Source: Anaerolineales bacterium UBA6668 | Lineage (GTDB): Bacteria > Chloroflexota > Anaerolineae > Anaerolineales > UBA6668 | Direction of reading: 5' to 3' | DNA length: 6,379 nucleotides | NCBI GenBank assembly: GCA_002455215.1 | Contig: DKKK01000179.1 | Coordinates: forward strand, 40,720-47,098 | Part shown: positions 5,213 to 6,379 of the stretch, piece after piece | How positions within the stretch are numbered: the stretch's first letter is position 1 | Layout of the letters: each line of letters opens with the position of its first letter | Notes under the pieces: model-generated | Seen by the model: only the letters and a program-made list of their open reading frames with translations | What the model was told of the DNA's origin: nothing | Databases searched by the model: none | Translations under genes and position numbers: made by a program

Positions 5213-6100
5213 ATGTCTCCCAAAACCAACCGCACTGCTCTTTGGATTGGCGGCTGTGCCGCTCTCTTCGCTTGTTTGGTGATTGCTGTCCCAGCCATTT
5301 GGATTTTGTGGGAAGCCGTTGCGCTCAATGATGACCCAGCGTTTGTAGCCACCACCCAAGCCGAGTACACGCTCGCCGCCATCACAGCAGAAGCAGTATC
5401 CGCACAAGAAACTGCCTTTGCTGATCACCTTGCCGCAACCGAACAAGCTTTGTACCCCACGGCTACTGCCCTTGCGTTACAAACTGTTTGGCAGTCACCC
5501 CCTACCTTTAGCGAAGATTTTGCCGAAATTGAACCAGCCATCTGGTCAGATAGCTCCCACTTGTCAGAGCATCTTGACAATGGGGAGTACTTACAGGAGA
5601 GCGACCGCTTTAATTACCATAACCTATGGCTAGCTGAGCCTGTTTTTTCGGATGTGGCTGTTTCGCTAGACTGCAAAGCCAGCTCTTCCTATCGCGATGT
5701 GGAATGTGGGCTGTTGCTCTCACTGACCCCCGCCAATGATCCCAACGGAAACGCCGCTTCTTATGTGGCACTGAGTGTCACGGGTCAAGGAGCTTGCCGC
5801 TATACCCTATATCGCGGGCAGTATCAACAAGAAAATCATGGGTGTGGCAATCGCTTTTTACCAGAACTCACTAGCCAAGTACATCATTTACAGGTGATAA
5901 AGGTCGGTAATCATTTTTGGTTGGCATTTGACAACCAAGTGGTTGCCGATTTTGCCGAAAACGCATTGCCATTGCAATCGGGGCTGGTCGGGTTTTACAG
6001 CTATTTTGGGCAAGACCCGGAAGAAAATCGCCGCGACTATGGTTCGGTTCACGCTGACAATTTTCAAGTTTGGGATATTCGCTCCAACTTGAGTAAGTAA
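5213..6100 (+). CDS. Single-pass membrane protein with predicted extracytoplasmic beta-sandwich domain
   Basis: I do not recognise a named gene. The 295-aa product begins with a short basic segment, then one strong hydrophobic helix at about residues 9-33 (positive residues before it, acidic ones after), predicting a cytoplasmic N-terminus and exported body. Residues 40-92 are rich in Ala, Thr and Glu and look like a helical stalk. Residues 98-291 resemble concanavalin A-like or 3-keto-disaccharide-hydrolase-type beta-sandwich domains: it opens with FSEDF, has alternating strands such as VAVSLDCK, VECGLLLSL, YVALSVTGQGACRYTLYRG and HFWLAFDNQVVADF, and closes with DNFQVWDI. Cys154, Cys165, Cys195 and Cys211 could form two disulfides outside the membrane. 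No catalytic residues can be identified; sugar or cell-surface binding is only a guess. An in-frame TAA lies 18 bases before the ATG, with only a CTG as another possible start, and there is no Shine-Dalgarno sequence. The gene stands alone between the suf terminator and an insertion sequence. Length, frame and domain character make it a real gene rather than its antisense frame. Confidence 0.8.
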   Translation: MSPKTNRTALWIGGCAALFACLVIAVPAIWILWEAVALNDDPAFVATTQAEYTLAAITAEAVSAQETAFADHLAATEQALYPTATALALQTVWQSPPTFSEDFAEIEPAIWSDSSHLSEHLDNGEYLQESDRFNYHNLWLAEPVFSDVAVSLDCKASSSYRDVECGLLLSLTPANDPNGNAASYVALSVTGQGACRYTLYRGQYQQENHGCGNRFLPELTSQVHHLQVIKVGNHFWLAFDNQVVADFAENALPLQSGLVGFYSYFGQDPEENRRDYGSVHADNFQVWDIRSNLSK

Positions 6101-6126
6101 GCCCAATCCACATGACGATTTGGGCT
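6100..6126 (+). terminator. Hairpin after the membrane-protein gene, possible weak terminator
   Basis: AGCCCAA (6100-6106) and TTGGGCT (6120-6126) are perfect reverse complements with a 13-base spacer. The stem can extend two more pairs inward with a bulged base. It starts on the last base of the stop codon. No T-tract follows, so it may be only a transcript-end stabilising stem. Confidence 0.4.
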
Positions 6127-6222
6127 GGATAGGTGATATTTCGATACTTCTGCCAAACATAGCCTATGCCGAATCTAGTAGGTGGGTAAAATTCAAAGTT
6201 GTGAAAACCTGGAAATTCGAAT

Positions 6223-6379
6223 AGACCTCTTGCATAAGTCTGTCAGGAAGCCATTTTGAGTTCGAGATTGTAGATGGCAGCAATCAAGTTGAAGCGCAAT
6301 CCAAATCGTTTGCGCCGGTTTCGATAGCGTTCGCACAAAATGCGAAAGATTTTTAACTTGCGAATGACATTTTCTATAA
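6223..6379 (-). mobile_element. End of an IS5-family-like insertion sequence (partial, runs off right edge)
   Basis: The last 137 bases encode a transposase C-terminus on the minus strand. Only about 20 bases separate its stop codon from a presumed terminal repeat beginning AGACCTCTTGCATAAG at about 6223. Such a short distance between stop codon and end is usual in compact insertion sequences, and a GACCT-type end occurs in IS5-related elements. The exact boundary and target duplication cannot be fixed, because the other end lies outside the window. Confidence 0.7.
6243..6379 (-). CDS. IS5-family-like DDE transposase, C-terminal 44 residues (partial)
   Basis: Reading leftward from the edge, the frame gives IENVIRKLKIFRILCERYRN, then RRKRFGLRFNLIAAIYNLEL, then KMAS and a TGA at 6245-6243. 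The Glu (codon 6374-6372) followed by six residues and a Lys is the E(6)K signature of the third catalytic acidic residue in DDE transposases. The downstream ERYRNRRKRFGLRFNLIA segment is typical of IS5-family enzymes of the ISL2/IS1031 type. The enzyme would catalyse cut-and-paste movement of its own element. The N-terminal part, including the two catalytic Asp residues, is not in the window, so whether the copy is intact is unknown. The subgroup is inferred from memory; the DDE assignment is firm. Confidence 0.85.
   Translation of the reverse strand, partial: IENVIRKLKIFRILCERYRNRRKRFGLRFNLIAAIYNLELKMAS

Noticed and set aside
5040..5282. Plus-strand open frame overlapping the start of the membrane-protein gene
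   Set aside because: It overlaps a much better supported gene in another frame and shows no domain features.
5120..5446. Minus-strand open frame of 108 codons antisense to the membrane-protein gene
   Set aside because: The plus-strand frame has a clear membrane anchor and a long regular beta-rich domain. This antisense frame looks like a low-complexity shadow.

Overview
The window looks like chromosomal DNA from a bacterium, with a mobile element entering at the right edge. The most likely source is Chloroflexota, held with moderate confidence. The support is the gene order sufC-sufB-sufD (cyanobacteria usually have sufB-sufC-sufD-sufS) and a single-pass membrane protein whose Ala/Thr/Glu-rich stalk carries a predicted beta-sandwich, a design I associate with that phylum. 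No rRNA, tRNA or marker gene is present to settle this.

Left part (1-704): the first residues of a membrane protein leave the window on the minus strand (85 to 1). A 292-bp gap follows, containing several inverted repeats and a 12-bp tandem repeat. Next is a complete minus-strand gene for a MIP18/DUF59-family (SufT-like) iron-sulfur assembly factor (704 to 378).

Centre (705-4847): a 499-bp AT-rich divergent intergenic region separates the DUF59 gene from a plus-strand operon, sufC (1204-1974), sufB (2011-3426), sufD (3445-4776). The operon has a plausible sigma70-type promoter at 1049-1077 with a dyad over the predicted transcription start. It ends at a strong intrinsic terminator (4807-4847). 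SufC is the ATPase and SufB/SufD form the scaffold of the SufBC2D complex, which builds Fe-S clusters. The DUF59 protein probably acts in maturation or delivery of those clusters. The cysteine desulfurase (SufS) and sulfur carrier (SufE/SufU) are not in the window, and the terminator suggests they are not in this operon.

Right part (4848-6379): after about 365 bp with no convincing gene comes an unrecognised 295-aa membrane-anchored protein (5213-6100). After it lies the C-terminal end of an IS5-family-like transposase on the minus strand (6379 to 6243), with its presumed terminal repeat near 6223.

I see no clearly new system. The observations most worth a second look are the regulatory dyads around the divergent Fe-S genes, the tandem repeat abutting the DUF59 stop, the general lack of Shine-Dalgarno sequences, and the orphan surface protein next to an insertion sequence.
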